A stretch of 64,000 nt of DNA, taken from positions 1,741,971 to 1,805,970 of the forward strand of contig MKTY01000020.1 in NCBI GenBank assembly GCA_001898485.1, given 5' to 3'. This document shows positions 34,110-43,191 of this stretch, piece by piece (position 1 is the first letter of the stretch; the number at the start of each line of letters is the position of its first letter). The position numbers and the translations under genes were made by a program. The notes beneath the pieces are model-generated. The model saw only the letters and a list, made by a program, of their open reading frames with translations. It ran no database searches and had not been told where the DNA came from. The stretch is from Sphingobacteriales bacterium 46-32. Lineage in GTDB: Bacteria; Bacteroidota; Bacteroidia; Chitinophagales; Chitinophagaceae.

Positions 34110-35297
34110 TTACCTTTTTCCTTCCTCCTTATCTCCCGGGTGTTCTTTGCGGCGCAGGGCACTGGCCTTGGCTACCAGTTTACTGCCAAACTGATTTTTT
34201 ATATCATCCACCGCTTTATAGAGATTGAGTTTCTCTACATTATTGTCGAACAGACTCATTTGTACGGTAAAGGGAATAAACTGACTGAGCCGCACGCCCA
34301 GCAGACGTACCGGCCGGCCGGCCTGGTACGATTTACGAAACAGGTCTTTCACTTTTGCTATAAGCTGATCGTCGAGCGCCGTGTAATCGATGGTTTCCTG
34401 CCGTGAGGTTGTTTCAAAATCGCTGTACCTTATTTTAACCGTTATACAGCCTGCCAGCTTTTCATCTTCGCGCAGTGCATAGGCCGTTTTTTCGGTGAGC
34501 CTTACCAGCTCCTGGTTAAGAAACTGCAGGTCAGTATAGTCGCGGTCAAAAGTATTTTCGTGGCTGATGCTTTTTTGCTCCCATTCCGTTTCGATCTGCG
34601 AGCGGCCAATACCCTGTGCTTTTTCCCACAGCGATTCACCCCATTTACCTACATAACGTTGCAGCAACTCAAGTGGTGTGCGGGCGAGGTCTTCAATGGT
34701 ATAAATACCAAAATTTTTCAGCGTTTGTTCTGTCTGCTGCCCCACGCCATTGATCTTTTCGATGCCGAGCGGCCAGAGAAAATCTTTTTCCCGGCCATGG
34801 GGTATTTCCAGAAAGCCGTTGGGTTTGGCTTCATTGGTAGCCATCTTGCTGATAAATTTGGCGGAGGACAAACCGGCTGAGATAGGCAGACCCGTTTCTT
34901 TGGTAATGATCTCGCGCAACTCACGTGCATACCGGCTTACGCCAAAAAATTTATCCATGCCGGTGAGATCAATATAGAACTCATCGATGGAAGCTTTTTC
35001 AAATAAAGGAACTTTAGAGGCGATGATATCCGTGACCCAGCGCGAATACCGGCTGTAATCGGCGCGACTGCTGTTGGTGATGATAGCATGCGGACACAAC
35101 TGCATAGCCTTTTTCATGGGCATGGCCGAGTGTATGCCATACTTACGGGCTTCGTAACTGCAGGCAGCCACCACACCCCGTTCATAACCGCCTACCAGTA
35201 CCGGCTTGCCCTTGAGCGAAGGATTGTTCAGGATCTCGACCGACACAAAAAAAGAGTCGAGGTCAAAATGTGCAATATAGGGAAGTGCAGTACTCAC
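34110..35297 (-). CDS. dinB: DNA polymerase IV (Y family)
   Basis: 395 aa translesion polymerase. Palm motifs with catalytic acids are present: AHFDLDSFFVSVE near residue 10 and KASIDEFYIDLTG near residue 105. Further marks are the finger motif YEARKYGIHSAMPM, the helix-hairpin-helix INGVGQQTEQTLKNFGI and the little-finger domain with VRLLGVRLSQF. There is no obvious C-terminal clamp-binding peptide. No LexA box was identified upstream, where 79 nt separate it from the divergent Crp-type gene. Confidence 0.95.
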   Translation of the reverse strand: MSTALPYIAHFDLDSFFVSVEILNNPSLKGKPVLVGGYERGVVAACSYEARKYGIHSAMPMKKAMQLCPHAIITNSSRADYSRYSRWVTDIIASKVPLFEKASIDEFYIDLTGMDKFFGVSRYARELREIITKETGLPISAGLSSAKFISKMATNEAKPNGFLEIPHGREKDFLWPLGIEKINGVGQQTEQTLKNFGIYTIEDLARTPLELLQRYVGKWGESLWEKAQGIGRSQIETEWEQKSISHENTFDRDYTDLQFLNQELVRLTEKTAYALREDEKLAGCITVKIRYSDFETTSRQETIDYTALDDQLIAKVKDLFRKSYQAGRPVRLLGVRLSQFIPFTVQMSLFDNNVEKLNLYKAVDDIKNQFGSKLVAKASALRRKEHPGDKEEGKR

Positions 35298-35376
35298 GCT
35301 GCAAAGGTAACGAATGCCCGGGTGGGCGATTCAGGAAGCCGGCGCTGCCTTATCTTTACCGTCAACCGGTCAGCAC

Positions 35377-35958
35377 ATGGAAGGACTGCAACATCTTCAG
35401 AAATTTGTCAGCAACATTGCCCCTCTCCGGGAGGAAGAATGGACTGCTTTTGCAGCAGGATGGAGCCCTGTAGCCGGCAAGCGTAAAACACTGCTTACCG
35501 CTGCGGGAGAAACAGAGCGCTATCTTTATTTTGTGCTCGAAGGAGTGCAGCGGGTTTTTCATATTGGGGAAGACCGCCAGGAAGCCACCCTTGTTTTTAC
35601 CTATCCCTATTCATTTGGTGGTGTGGCCGACTCCTTGCTGACCCAGACCCCGTCATCTTATTTTTTTGAAACACTTACCAGCAGTCAGTTGCTGCGGATT
35701 AGCCATCAGCAGCTGCAGCAGTTAATGCAGGCCCATACCGGCATCCGTGACCTGGTATTGCGGGCTACTGCTTTTGCATTGAAAGGAGTACTGGAGCGTC
35801 AGTTGGAGTTGCAGTGCTTTAGTGCCGAACAGAAGTTTCGCACCCTGCTCAAACGCAGCCCTCACGTCTTGCAGATCATTCCCCATAAATACCTCGCTTC
35901 CTACCTCGGCATTGACCCCACTACTTTCAGCAAGTTGCTGGGTTCCATCCGTATTTAA
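35377..35958 (+). CDS. Crp/Fnr-family regulator
   Basis: 193 aa from the ATG at 35377; the frame extends upstream into the dinB promoter, but this start gives the usual length. An N-terminal cNMP-type barrel (YLYFVLEGVQRVFHI, VFTYPYSFGGVADSLL) is followed by a C-terminal helix-turn-helix (IIPHKYLASYLGIDPTTFSKLLGSI). No cysteine cluster. Regulators of this Bacteroidota type commonly stand next to a small enzyme gene; here a DinB/YfiT-fold protein follows 79 nt downstream. Confidence 0.88.
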   Translation: MEGLQHLQKFVSNIAPLREEEWTAFAAGWSPVAGKRKTLLTAAGETERYLYFVLEGVQRVFHIGEDRQEATLVFTYPYSFGGVADSLLTQTPSSYFFETLTSSQLLRISHQQLQQLMQAHTGIRDLVLRATAFALKGVLERQLELQCFSAEQKFRTLLKRSPHVLQIIPHKYLASYLGIDPTTFSKLLGSIRI

Positions 35959-36037
35959 CGCCTTTATCCGGCAGAAATCTTGGTCTGCGCCAAGATTTGC
36001 GCTTACAGCGGCAGTTAGCTTTGATAAAAAAAGAAAG

Positions 36038-36637
36038 ATGCAAAAGTTTAACAGTGAAGAATTACTGCTGCAATTACAATCAACAGTAAGAAGCCATATT
36101 GCAGCGGCTACCCGATTAAAACAGGAAGATCCGGCTTTTTTACTGGAGCAGCCAGCAGCAGGCCGTTGGAGTGTGATACAGGTAGTGCAACACCTCAATA
36201 CCTACGGCGAGTTTTATCTGCCGGCCATCCGTAAGGCTATGCAGCAATCAGCGCCGGCGCGACCTTGCTTTAAACCAGGTTGGTTAGGGAATTATTTTAC
36301 CAGAATGATCAGTCCCGATGCGGTGGGCAATATTGGTAAAAAAATGAAGGCGGCGCCGCGTCATTGTCCGTCTTTTCATGCAGATGCACAACCGGTGATA
36401 GCTCTTTTTCTCGAGCAGCAGTATACGTTACTGGAGCTGTTGGAAAAAGCACGTTCGAAAGATCTGACGGGTATAAGAACGCCTATATCCATCGCATCAT
36501 TTGTAAGCTTACGGCTGGGAGATACCTTTAGTTTCCTCGTAGCACACCAGGAGCGTCATTTTTTTCAGATTGAACGTACACTGCAGCTGGTCAGGATCCA
36601 CTCAAATAGATATCCAGCAATCCATCGGGTAGCGTAA
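36038..36637 (+). CDS. DinB/YfiT-fold protein
   Basis: 199 aa from the ATG at 36038. Four-helix-bundle metal protein: conserved WSVIQVVQHLNTYGEFYLP (first His) and FLVAHQERHFFQIERT near the end (two more His), which together would bind one metal. The family includes thiol-S-transferases such as bacillithiol transferase; the exact reaction is unknown. Its last 47 nt overlap the end of the convergent rimM gene. Confidence 0.87.
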   Translation: MQKFNSEELLLQLQSTVRSHIAAATRLKQEDPAFLLEQPAAGRWSVIQVVQHLNTYGEFYLPAIRKAMQQSAPARPCFKPGWLGNYFTRMISPDAVGNIGKKMKAAPRHCPSFHADAQPVIALFLEQQYTLLELLEKARSKDLTGIRTPISIASFVSLRLGDTFSFLVAHQERHFFQIERTLQLVRIHSNRYPAIHRVA

Positions 36638-37115
36638 CCAATACCTGGCGTTTGCGGTGATCGATGCGTTGCAGCGTTCCTTCGTGCAGCGGTATCAATA
36701 CTTCATGCCCGCGTATATCGAGGCGGCAGAGCAGTTGATGGGGTTGTTCTATCAATTCCAGGATAGGGCCCAGCGGGTCCTTTCCCTGTATTACGGTATA
36801 ACCAAGCAGGCTTACGGGTGATGATTTGGCCGCATATTGACGGAGAACTTCTTCGGGTAACCAGAGTTCTTTTTGCGTCAGCTTCATGGCAGCTTCGCGG
36901 CTATCTACATTCTCCAGTTTGAGATAGATTTCCGTATCACTCTTGGCGCGGGCTTCCTGTATAAACCAGGGGAGGAAAGAGTTTTTTTTGTCTTCTACAA
37001 ATACCACTTCCAGTCCCTTGAGGGCAGACTTTTTTCCCAGTGTATGCTGCAGGATAAGCTCTCCTTTAAGCCCAAATACGGCTACCAGTTTTCCTATTTT
37101 AATATATTCTGCCAA
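36591..37115 (-). CDS. rimM: Ribosome maturation factor RimM
   Basis: 174 aa. N-terminal RimM domain (YIKIGKLVAVFGLKGELIL) and C-terminal PRC-barrel (LLGYTVIQGKDPLGPILEL, EVLIPLHEGTLQRID). It assists 16S rRNA processing and 30S head assembly by binding S19. It lies 120 nt downstream of rpsP, separated by a hairpin terminator. The stop codon region overlaps the DinB-fold gene on the other strand. Confidence 0.95.
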   Translation of the reverse strand: MAEYIKIGKLVAVFGLKGELILQHTLGKKSALKGLEVVFVEDKKNSFLPWFIQEARAKSDTEIYLKLENVDSREAAMKLTQKELWLPEEVLRQYAAKSSPVSLLGYTVIQGKDPLGPILELIEQPHQLLCRLDIRGHEVLIPLHEGTLQRIDHRKRQVLVTLPDGLLDIYLSGS

Positions 37116-37153
37116 GACAATAAATGATAATTGATGTAAGGAGGCATAATAAA

Positions 37154-37181
37154 AAATCCCGGCTCAGCTGAACCGGGATTT
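37154..37181 (-). terminator. Intrinsic terminator between rpsP and rimM
   Basis: 9-bp GC-rich stem (AAATCCCGG/CCGGGATTT) with a 10-nt loop. On the minus strand it is followed by an uninterrupted T-run, the layout of a Rho-independent terminator. It lies 54 nt after the rpsP stop codon and before rimM, so it could reduce rimM expression relative to S16. Confidence 0.8.
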
Positions 37182-37234
37182 CAGAACTTTCAGGATTTGG
37201 ACCAGGTCCACTGCCATTAAGCAGGGCGCTGCAT

Positions 37235-37675
37235 TTATCCTTCACTTCCGCTGTCCGTCTTCCTTTCGGGACGACGGCCCGGAGCCGGACGACGGCTACG
37301 ACGGGCGCGGCTAGCTTCTTCCTGGCGTTTCTTAATCTGGGCATCATGCTCAGCACTCCACTTGGTGAATTTTTCCATAGCGGTAGCATCATCAAAGAGG
37401 CCCAGCTTTACACCACGCAGCAGATGTTTCAGATACAACACACCTTTAAAGCTGAGGATACGGCGAACAGTATCAGTAGGTGTAGCACCTTTGCTGAGCC
37501 ATTCCAAAGCTTTCTGACGATCCAGCTGAATAGTAGCAGGAACAGTCAGGGGATTGTAAGTACCTAATTTCTGGATGAATTTTCCATCACGCGGGCTGCG
37601 TGAATCTGCCACTACAATGAAGTAGAAAGGTCTTTTCTTAGACCCGTGGCGTTGCAGTCGGATTTTTGCTGCCAT
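37235..37675 (-). CDS. rpsP: 30S ribosomal protein S16
   Basis: 146 aa. The conserved S16 core occupies residues 1-80 ([51 protein letters not shown]). The tail of about 60 residues is rich in Arg, Pro and Glu ([13 protein letters not shown]), longer than the enterobacterial protein but a usual type of extension in Bacteroidota. rimM follows after a terminator; trmD is not adjacent. Confidence 0.96.
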   Translation of the reverse strand: MAAKIRLQRHGSKKRPFYFIVVADSRSPRDGKFIQKLGTYNPLTVPATIQLDRQKALEWLSKGATPTDTVRRILSFKGVLYLKHLLRGVKLGLFDDATAMEKFTKWSAEHDAQIKKRQEEASRARRSRRPAPGRRPERKTDSGSEG

Positions 37676-37840
37676 TTTAAATAGACATTTAAAGGCGTTA
37701 AATAATAATTGTTAACAACGGTTGACACCGTGCTGCAAAAGTAAGATGTGGCAACTGAAATCCCAAAGGGATTTTAAGAACGGTCCGGGAAAGAGGTGAA
37801 TTGTTGCAAAAGGTTGACAATCCAGCCGGTAGGATGACGA

Positions 37841-37969
37841 ATGTGCTGATGGATTTAATTGATTTAGGCTTTCTGGTTTCAACAATCCTGGTGATTACTG
37901 CTGAGTAATACGGATCATATTTAGGTCCCTTTATCATCAGCACATCAGCACATTAGCATATCAGCACAC
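37841..37969. repeat. Second locus of GTGCTGAT-type repeats
   Basis: The 300-bp gap between rpsP and ffh contains an ATGTGCTGAT unit at 37841-37850 and an inverted, longer run of the same units at 37935-37969 (ATCAGCACATCAGCACATTA and a degenerate continuation). The run ends 6 nt from the ffh stop codon. It belongs to the same family as the element flanking 10808-11473. No gene is supported here. Confidence 0.65.
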
Positions 37970-37975
37970 TTTCTC

Positions 37976-39301
37976 CTATCGGCGCATACCCGGCATCATG
38001 CGTCCAAACATGTTCATTTTATTCATGTTCTTCATCATGTCGCGCATTTGCTCAAACTGTTTCATAAAGGCATTTACATCGGCAACGTCTTTGCCGGCAC
38101 CTTTGGCGATACGTTTGCGGCGGTTGAGGTCGATAATATCGGGATTATTTCTTTCTTCTGGAGTCATGGAGTTGATCATGGCCTCAATGCCTTTGAAAGC
38201 ATCTTCGTTGATGTCGAGGTCCTTGATCTTGGAGCCTACGCCGGGTATCATACCCAGCAGATCCTTCATATTACCCATCTTCTTGATCTGCTCCAGCTGC
38301 ATTTTGAAGTCGGCAAAATCGAATTTATTCTTCCGGATCTTGCTCTCCAGTTTTTTGGCCTGCTCTTCGTCAAACTGCTCCTGCGCTTTTTCTACCAGTG
38401 AGGTAATATCTCCCATACCCAGGATACGCTGGGCCATACGCTCGGGATAAAATACATCGAGCGTATCCATTTTTTCACCATTGCTGGTAAACTTAATGGG
38501 TTTGTTGACAGTATAGCGGATAGAAAGGGCAGCACCACCACGTGTGTCACCATCGAGTTTGGTCAGCACCACACCCGTAAAGTCGAGCCGGTCATTAAAG
38601 GCTTTGGCAGTATTTACCGCATCCTGGCCGGTCATGCTGTCTACAACAAACAGGATTTCCTGGGGATTTACGGCGGCTTTGATATTGGCCACTTCGGTCA
38701 TCATGGCTTCATCGATGGCCAGGCGGCCGGCAGTATCGATGATTACCACATTTTTGTTGCGGGCGCGGGCTTCTTTCACAGCCTGCTGCGCAATGGCTAC
38801 AGCATCTTTATTTTCAGGTTCAATATGTACCTCCACTCCGATCTGCTCGCCCAGCACACGCAATTGTTCCATGGCCGCAGGGCGATAGATATCGGCGGCT
38901 ACCAGCAGGGGAGAGAGGCCTTTTTTTGTTTTAAGGTAATTGGCCAGTTTACCGCTGAATGTGGTTTTACCGCTACCCTGCAGACCAGCTACCAGTATTA
39001 CGGCAGGATTGCCCTTGCTTTGAAATACGGCTTCTTCGCCGCCCATCAGTTCGGTCAGTTCGTCCTTTACGATCTTTACCATCAGCTGACCGGGGCTGAT
39101 AGAGGTGAGCACTTTTTCGCCCAGTGCTTTATCCTTGATCTTATCGGTGAATTCCTTGGCTATTTTATAGTTCACATCCGCATCCACCAGCGCACGGCGG
39201 ATATCTTTTACGGTTGTGGCGATATTCAATTCAGTGATGCGCCCCTGGCCTTTGAGGTTCTTAAAGGCTGATTCCAGTTTCTCCTGTAGTGAATTAAACA
39301 T
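37976..39301 (-). CDS. ffh: Signal recognition particle protein Ffh
   Basis: 441 aa from the ATG at 39301 (MFNSLQEKLESAFKNLKG); an upstream in-frame ATG adds ten residues foreign to the family. N domain, then the GTPase G domain with GLQGSGKTTFSGKLA, DTAGRLAIDE and TKLDGDTRGG, then a methionine-rich M domain (about 300-441) ending GRMMPGMRR. It binds signal sequences and 4.5S RNA for co-translational membrane targeting. The 4.5S RNA gene is not visible in the window. Confidence 0.97.
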   Translation of the reverse strand: MFNSLQEKLESAFKNLKGQGRITELNIATTVKDIRRALVDADVNYKIAKEFTDKIKDKALGEKVLTSISPGQLMVKIVKDELTELMGGEEAVFQSKGNPAVILVAGLQGSGKTTFSGKLANYLKTKKGLSPLLVAADIYRPAAMEQLRVLGEQIGVEVHIEPENKDAVAIAQQAVKEARARNKNVVIIDTAGRLAIDEAMMTEVANIKAAVNPQEILFVVDSMTGQDAVNTAKAFNDRLDFTGVVLTKLDGDTRGGAALSIRYTVNKPIKFTSNGEKMDTLDVFYPERMAQRILGMGDITSLVEKAQEQFDEEQAKKLESKIRKNKFDFADFKMQLEQIKKMGNMKDLLGMIPGVGSKIKDLDINEDAFKGIEAMINSMTPEERNNPDIIDLNRRKRIAKGAGKDVADVNAFMKQFEQMRDMMKNMNKMNMFGRMMPGMRR

Positions 39302-39344
39302 GTGTTGCGTATTTTCTGGCGCCGGCCGCACCGGCAGTTAAAGC

Positions 39345-39375
39345 AAAAAGTGAACATGTATCATGTTCACTTTTT
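39345..39375. terminator. Hairpin terminator after the primary sigma factor gene
   Basis: Perfect 14-bp stem AAAAAGTGAACATG/CATGTTCACTTTTT with a 3-nt loop, A-rich on one side and T-rich on the other. It lies 43 nt beyond the sigma factor stop codon on the minus strand and 43 nt upstream of the ffh start. The symmetric A/T flanks make it bidirectional in principle. Confidence 0.8.
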
Positions 39376-39418
39376 AACGGATTGCAAATATAAATTAAGT
39401 AGTGTATAGTTTATTTCA

Positions 39419-40291
39419 TCAGCCTAAATAGGTTCTTAAAAGTTTACAACGATTTGTAGTGCGGAGTTTGGTGATGGCTTTGTCTTTGATCTGGCGTACA
39501 CGTTCGCGGGTGAGATTGAATTTTTCTCCAATATCTTCCAGGCTCATGGGATGGTCAACGCCGATGCCGAAGAAATAGCAAATCACTTCTTTCTGCCTTT
39601 CTGTCAACGTTTTAAGTGATCGGTCGATCTCAGTTTTAAGCGATTCGCGGTGATCGAGGTCGCCGTCTGTTTTTTCTGCATTGGGATTTTCCAGCACATC
39701 CAGCAGGGTATTGTCTTCGCCTTCGGCAAGCGGAGTATCCATGCTCACGTGGCGCGATGAAATGCCCAGGGTGGCAGATACTTCCTCGAGGTCCATTTCC
39801 AGCATTTCGGCCAGTTCCTCAGCAGAGGGCTCGCGCTCAAATTGCTGCTCGAGCGATGAAAATGCTTTCTGAATACGGTTGGTGAGGCCTACTTTATTGA
39901 GCGGCAAACGTACAATCCGCGATTGCTCGGCCAGTGCCTGCAAAATGCTCTGACGGATCCACCATACGGCATAGGAAATAAATTTGAAACCACGGGTTTC
40001 ATCAAAACGCTGGGCGGCTTTTATCAAACCCAGATTGCCTTCATTGATGAGGTCGGGAAGAGATAAGCCCTGGTTCTGATACTGCTTGGCAACAGATACA
40101 ACAAAACGCAGGTTGGCTTTTGTGAGACGATCCAGCGCCCGCTGATCGCCCTGCCTGATTAATGCGGCCAGGCGAACTTCCTCTTCGGGAGAGATAAGCT
40201 CCACCTTTCCGATCTCCTGAAGATATTTCTCCAGGCTTTGAGATTCACGATTCGTAATAGACTTCGTGATCTTCAGCTGACGCATGCTCAT
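39419..40291 (-). CDS. rpoD: Primary sigma factor RpoD/SigA
   Basis: 290 aa, the short form typical of Bacteroidota, lacking region 1.1. Region 1.2 begins [20 protein letters not shown]; regions 2.1-2.4 contain [37 protein letters not shown] and [13 protein letters not shown]; region 4.2 contains [19 protein letters not shown]. This lineage's primary factor recognises TAnnTTTG-type -7 elements, several of which appear in this window. The 300-bp AT-rich gap upstream carries the promoters of this gene and of the divergent START-like gene. Confidence 0.95.
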   Translation of the reverse strand: MSMRQLKITKSITNRESQSLEKYLQEIGKVELISPEEEVRLAALIRQGDQRALDRLTKANLRFVVSVAKQYQNQGLSLPDLINEGNLGLIKAAQRFDETRGFKFISYAVWWIRQSILQALAEQSRIVRLPLNKVGLTNRIQKAFSSLEQQFEREPSAEELAEMLEMDLEEVSATLGISSRHVSMDTPLAEGEDNTLLDVLENPNAEKTDGDLDHRESLKTEIDRSLKTLTERQKEVICYFFGIGVDHPMSLEDIGEKFNLTRERVRQIKDKAITKLRTTNRCKLLRTYLG

Positions 40292-40533
40292 AGGTTTGGT
40301 TTTAGACGGTTATTTTAAGGGTTTAGAATTAAGCTTTGGTTAGGTTAGCCTTTAAAATGACCCATCATCTACGGTTTCGTGTTCCTCAGAACATATTGGA
40401 TTTCATAGCAATTTAAGGGTTAACTTAATATGTCCCAAATTAAACTGGGCAATATTCTAACGCATTTATATACGTTTTATTTTAAAAGACTGTTTTTTAA
40501 CCCAAAAAAGAGGAAAAATAACCCCCAAATAAT

Positions 40534-40563
40534 TTTGTGCCCTCAATTTATTTTTTATAATTG
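40534..40563 (+). promoter_or_regulatory. Bacteroidota-type promoter of the START-like gene
   Basis: TTTG at 40534-40537, an 18-nt spacer, then TATAATTG at 40556-40563 (one mismatch to TAnnTTTG). Transcription would start near 40570, 22 nt before the start codon. The rest of the gap 40292-40533 is AT-rich with no gene-like feature. Confidence 0.45.
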
Positions 40564-40591
40564 CAACTATTGAGTGTTTTAACCATTAACG

Positions 40592-40969
40592 ATGAGCAGG
40601 CAATTATATACGTTGGAGTTCCCGGTGAGATGTTCCCCCTCTATCCTTTATGAATTCTTATCCACCCCGGCAGGTCTGGGTGAGTGGTTTGCAGATAAAG
40701 TAGACGAGCGTGACAATGTCTTTTATTTTAGCTGGAACGGTACAGCTGACAAAGCTGAAGTACTGGAAAGTGAAGAAGATAAATTTATTCGCTTTCGCTG
40801 GCTGGAAGCCCCCAAAGGAGAGTATTTTGAATTTGGCATTGAAAAATCTGAAATCACCAACCAGACAATCCTGGTGGTAAAAGACTTTGCCGAAAAGAAA
40901 GATATCAAGGACCAAAGCCTTCTGTGGGACCATCAGGTAAAAGATCTTTTTCACCGGTTGGGTAACTAG
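40592..40969 (+). CDS. START-like / SRPBCC-fold protein
   Basis: 125 aa single-domain protein of the AHSA1/START-like type: LYTLEFPVRCSPSILYEFLS at the N-terminus, GLGEWFADKV and FEFGIEKSEITNQTILVVKD strands, and a C-terminal helix (SLLWDHQVKDLFHRLGN). Such domains bind hydrophobic ligands or act as Hsp90 cochaperones; no ligand can be named. It is common next to rpoD in Bacteroidota gene order. It ends in an intrinsic terminator 29 nt downstream. Confidence 0.85.
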   Translation: MSRQLYTLEFPVRCSPSILYEFLSTPAGLGEWFADKVDERDNVFYFSWNGTADKAEVLESEEDKFIRFRWLEAPKGEYFEFGIEKSEITNQTILVVKDFAEKKDIKDQSLLWDHQVKDLFHRLGN

Positions 40970-40997
40970 TGTAACCCACTCCGGTAATCAATGTAGT

Positions 40998-41024
40998 AAG
41001 GAACCTTTGGTGGGTTCCTTTTTT
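40998..41024 (+). terminator. Intrinsic terminator of the START-like gene
   Basis: 8-bp stem AAGGAACC/GGTTCCTT with a 7-nt loop followed by TTTTATT. It is a standard Rho-independent terminator 29 nt beyond the stop codon and also lies just past the end of the convergent minus-strand gene. Confidence 0.85.
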
Positions 41025-41041
41025 ATTGGTTAAACATCGAA

Positions 41042-41650
41042 TTAGCCGGTAAGCCCAGTCAGCAAATCGCGGAAAGCACGGTCAAAATGGTCAGCGGCAT
41101 TATCCCATTCGCTCAATGGCCAGTATAAAGCCAGTTTGAGAAAGGGGCCAGACAGGTGCTGCTGCAACTGCGCAGCATCGAGCCTAGCAAACGGCATATA
41201 ATAGTTGTGCCGGAAGTCGTGCTGCCACGGATCTCCTCCGCCAGCGAGATGCCAGCCTTTTTCAGACCAGTGCGGATAAGCGTCAGCAATAGCCCGCTTG
41301 AAAAGTGCCTGGTACCGCCCGCTCAGATGCAGGGTGATACTGAAAAACTTTCCCCACCAGAACAGGGAACGTATAGCAAAAAAATGATCCTGCGTAAAAA
41401 CGCGGGGATAGTCGAGCACCAGGTAAGGCAATCCCTGCAGTTGCTCACCACGGCTGATTTTGGGGGTGGAGGATATAACCTCATCGGGCAACTTACCTGC
41501 ATAGGTTTTAAGGAAGGACTCCTGCCGCTGCTGCACCTGCCCCAGCAGTTGCAGGGCTTTTTCCATGATCCTGTTCTTTGTTAAAATCAGCGCTGCGTTG
41601 GTAACCATTTCCAACTCCTGTGCCGAAAGCCTTATTTTTGCCGGACTCAT
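41042..41650 (-). CDS. Hypothetical protein, 202 aa
   Basis: Cytosolic protein without signal or membrane segment. The N-terminal half is helical (LSAQELEMVTNAALILTKNR, ALQLLGQVQQRQ); the C-terminal half is rich in Trp, Tyr and His (YPHWSEKGWHLAGGGDPWQH). Its frame is open throughout, and it is divergent from the LptF/G-type permease gene with 14 nt between the starts, so their promoters overlap. I do not recognise a family. Confidence 0.7.
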   Translation of the reverse strand: MSPAKIRLSAQELEMVTNAALILTKNRIMEKALQLLGQVQQRQESFLKTYAGKLPDEVISSTPKISRGEQLQGLPYLVLDYPRVFTQDHFFAIRSLFWWGKFFSITLHLSGRYQALFKRAIADAYPHWSEKGWHLAGGGDPWQHDFRHNYYMPFARLDAAQLQQHLSGPFLKLALYWPLSEWDNAADHFDRAFRDLLTGLTG

Positions 41651-41664
41651 ATTGATAAAGTTAC

Positions 41665-43188
41665 GTGTTCAAGAAGTTAGATATACTCATCATCAAGGCG
41701 TTCATCGGCCCCTTTATTGCTACTTTCTTCATTACCCTGGTTGTACTGGTGATGCAGTTCTTCTGGCTGTATATCGACGATTTCGTGGGCAAGGGTCTCG
41801 GGCCTGATATCGTATTACGTTTCATCTGGTATCAAAGTGCGGTACTGGTGCCGCTGGCAATGCCGCTGGCGATCCTTTTATCATCGCTCATGACATTTGG
41901 TAACCTCGGCGAAAGCTTTGAACTGGTAGCGATCAAATCGGCCGGTATATCGCTGCTGCGGTTTATGCGCCCGCTGCTGATCGTAGCTACCTTTCTGAGC
42001 GCAGCCGCATTCATGTTTTCCAATTTCATCATTCCCGTGGCCTGGCTCAAGTCGCGTACCATGCTATCAGACATTGTGTATGCCAAGCCTGCCTTCGATC
42101 TGAAAGAAGGTGTTTTTTACGACAAGATCAATGACTTTGTGATCAAGATCGGGAAAAAAGAAGCCAATGACAGCGTCATCCGTGATGTGATCGTATATGA
42201 ACAGAATAACCTGCTGCAGGATAATTTTATTATGGCAAAAAGCGGTGTGATGCGGGTTACCGGCAATAAACGGATACTGGAGTTTCACCTGTTCGATGGC
42301 TGGCATTACCAGGAGCGGGGCGATAATACCTACAATACAACTACTACCGAAACTGATTATATACGCCTGGGATTTAAAGAATATACCAAACAGTTTGACC
42401 TCAGTTCGTTTCAGCTAAATATGTCGTCTGACAGTAATAACCGCAACAATGAGCGGGTATACAGTATGCGGCAGCTGAACAAGGCCATTGATTCTATCAG
42501 GCGCGACAATGACCGTATCCGCAGCCTGCTGCAGACAGGTCAGTATAACTCCTGGCAGTTCTCCACCTCTTTCGACAGCACTGTGCCTGCATCCGTCCGC
42601 GAAAAAATAGCCGCCCGTCCGCCAGTAAAAGATAGTGTGTTGCTGGCCCGCAAGCATAAAGCCGACAGCGCTTTTGCCGCTGCAAAAAACATTACGCAAC
42701 TGATTCCCGACTCTGCCCGCACAGTAGCGCGGGAGCGGGCCGTTGTTTCGGTCAATAGTATCCTGAGTTCGATCAGCAGTACACAGAGCCTGCTGAAAGA
42801 AAAAGAAAGATCTTACCGAAAGCATAATATTGAATGGCATCGCAAGATCGTGCTGTCGGCTGCCTGTCTTATTCTTTTCCTGATTGGCGCACCGCTGGGT
42901 TCAATTATCCGTAAAGGAGGATTGGGCACTCCGCTCATCGCTGCGATCAGCTTTTTCATGGTCTTTTATTTTTCTACCACCATGGGCGAAAAAATGGCTA
43001 AGGAAAATACGCTCACACCTTTTTCGGGCATGTGGCTCTCTGCATTCATACTCGTGCCCATCGGCATGTTTCTTACCTATAAGGCCATGCGCGATTCACA
43101 ACTCTTCAATAAAGAATGGTATCACCGCATGGCAGCCAGGTGGCGGCGCATGTCGGGCAAATCGCGGAAGCAAAAGGCAGGTAATTGA
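41665..43188 (+). CDS. LptF/LptG-family lipopolysaccharide export permease
   Basis: 507 aa from a GTG at 41665 (FKKLDILIIKAFIGPFIATF). Three helices at the N-terminus (residues 10-130, with LVPLAMPLAILLSSLMTFGNLGES and ESFELVAIKSAGIS) and three at the C-terminus (about 390-490, with LFLIGAPLGSIIRKGGLG) enclose a large periplasmic beta-jellyroll. This is the YjgP/YjgQ architecture that extracts LPS from the inner membrane with the LptB ATPase. An insertion of low-complexity helical sequence (about 265-380) enlarges the periplasmic part compared with E. coli LptF. Confidence 0.92.
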   Translation: MFKKLDILIIKAFIGPFIATFFITLVVLVMQFFWLYIDDFVGKGLGPDIVLRFIWYQSAVLVPLAMPLAILLSSLMTFGNLGESFELVAIKSAGISLLRFMRPLLIVATFLSAAAFMFSNFIIPVAWLKSRTMLSDIVYAKPAFDLKEGVFYDKINDFVIKIGKKEANDSVIRDVIVYEQNNLLQDNFIMAKSGVMRVTGNKRILEFHLFDGWHYQERGDNTYNTTTTETDYIRLGFKEYTKQFDLSSFQLNMSSDSNNRNNERVYSMRQLNKAIDSIRRDNDRIRSLLQTGQYNSWQFSTSFDSTVPASVREKIAARPPVKDSVLLARKHKADSAFAAAKNITQLIPDSARTVARERAVVSVNSILSSISSTQSLLKEKERSYRKHNIEWHRKIVLSAACLILFLIGAPLGSIIRKGGLGTPLIAAISFFMVFYFSTTMGEKMAKENTLTPFSGMWLSAFILVPIGMFLTYKAMRDSQLFNKEWYHRMAARWRRMSGKSRKQKAGN

Positions 43189-43191
43189 TTC

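Noticed and set aside
39345..39375. 4.5S RNA or tRNA gene near ffh
   Set aside because: The only structure there is a simple terminator-type hairpin. I found no cloverleaf or SRP RNA-like sequence.
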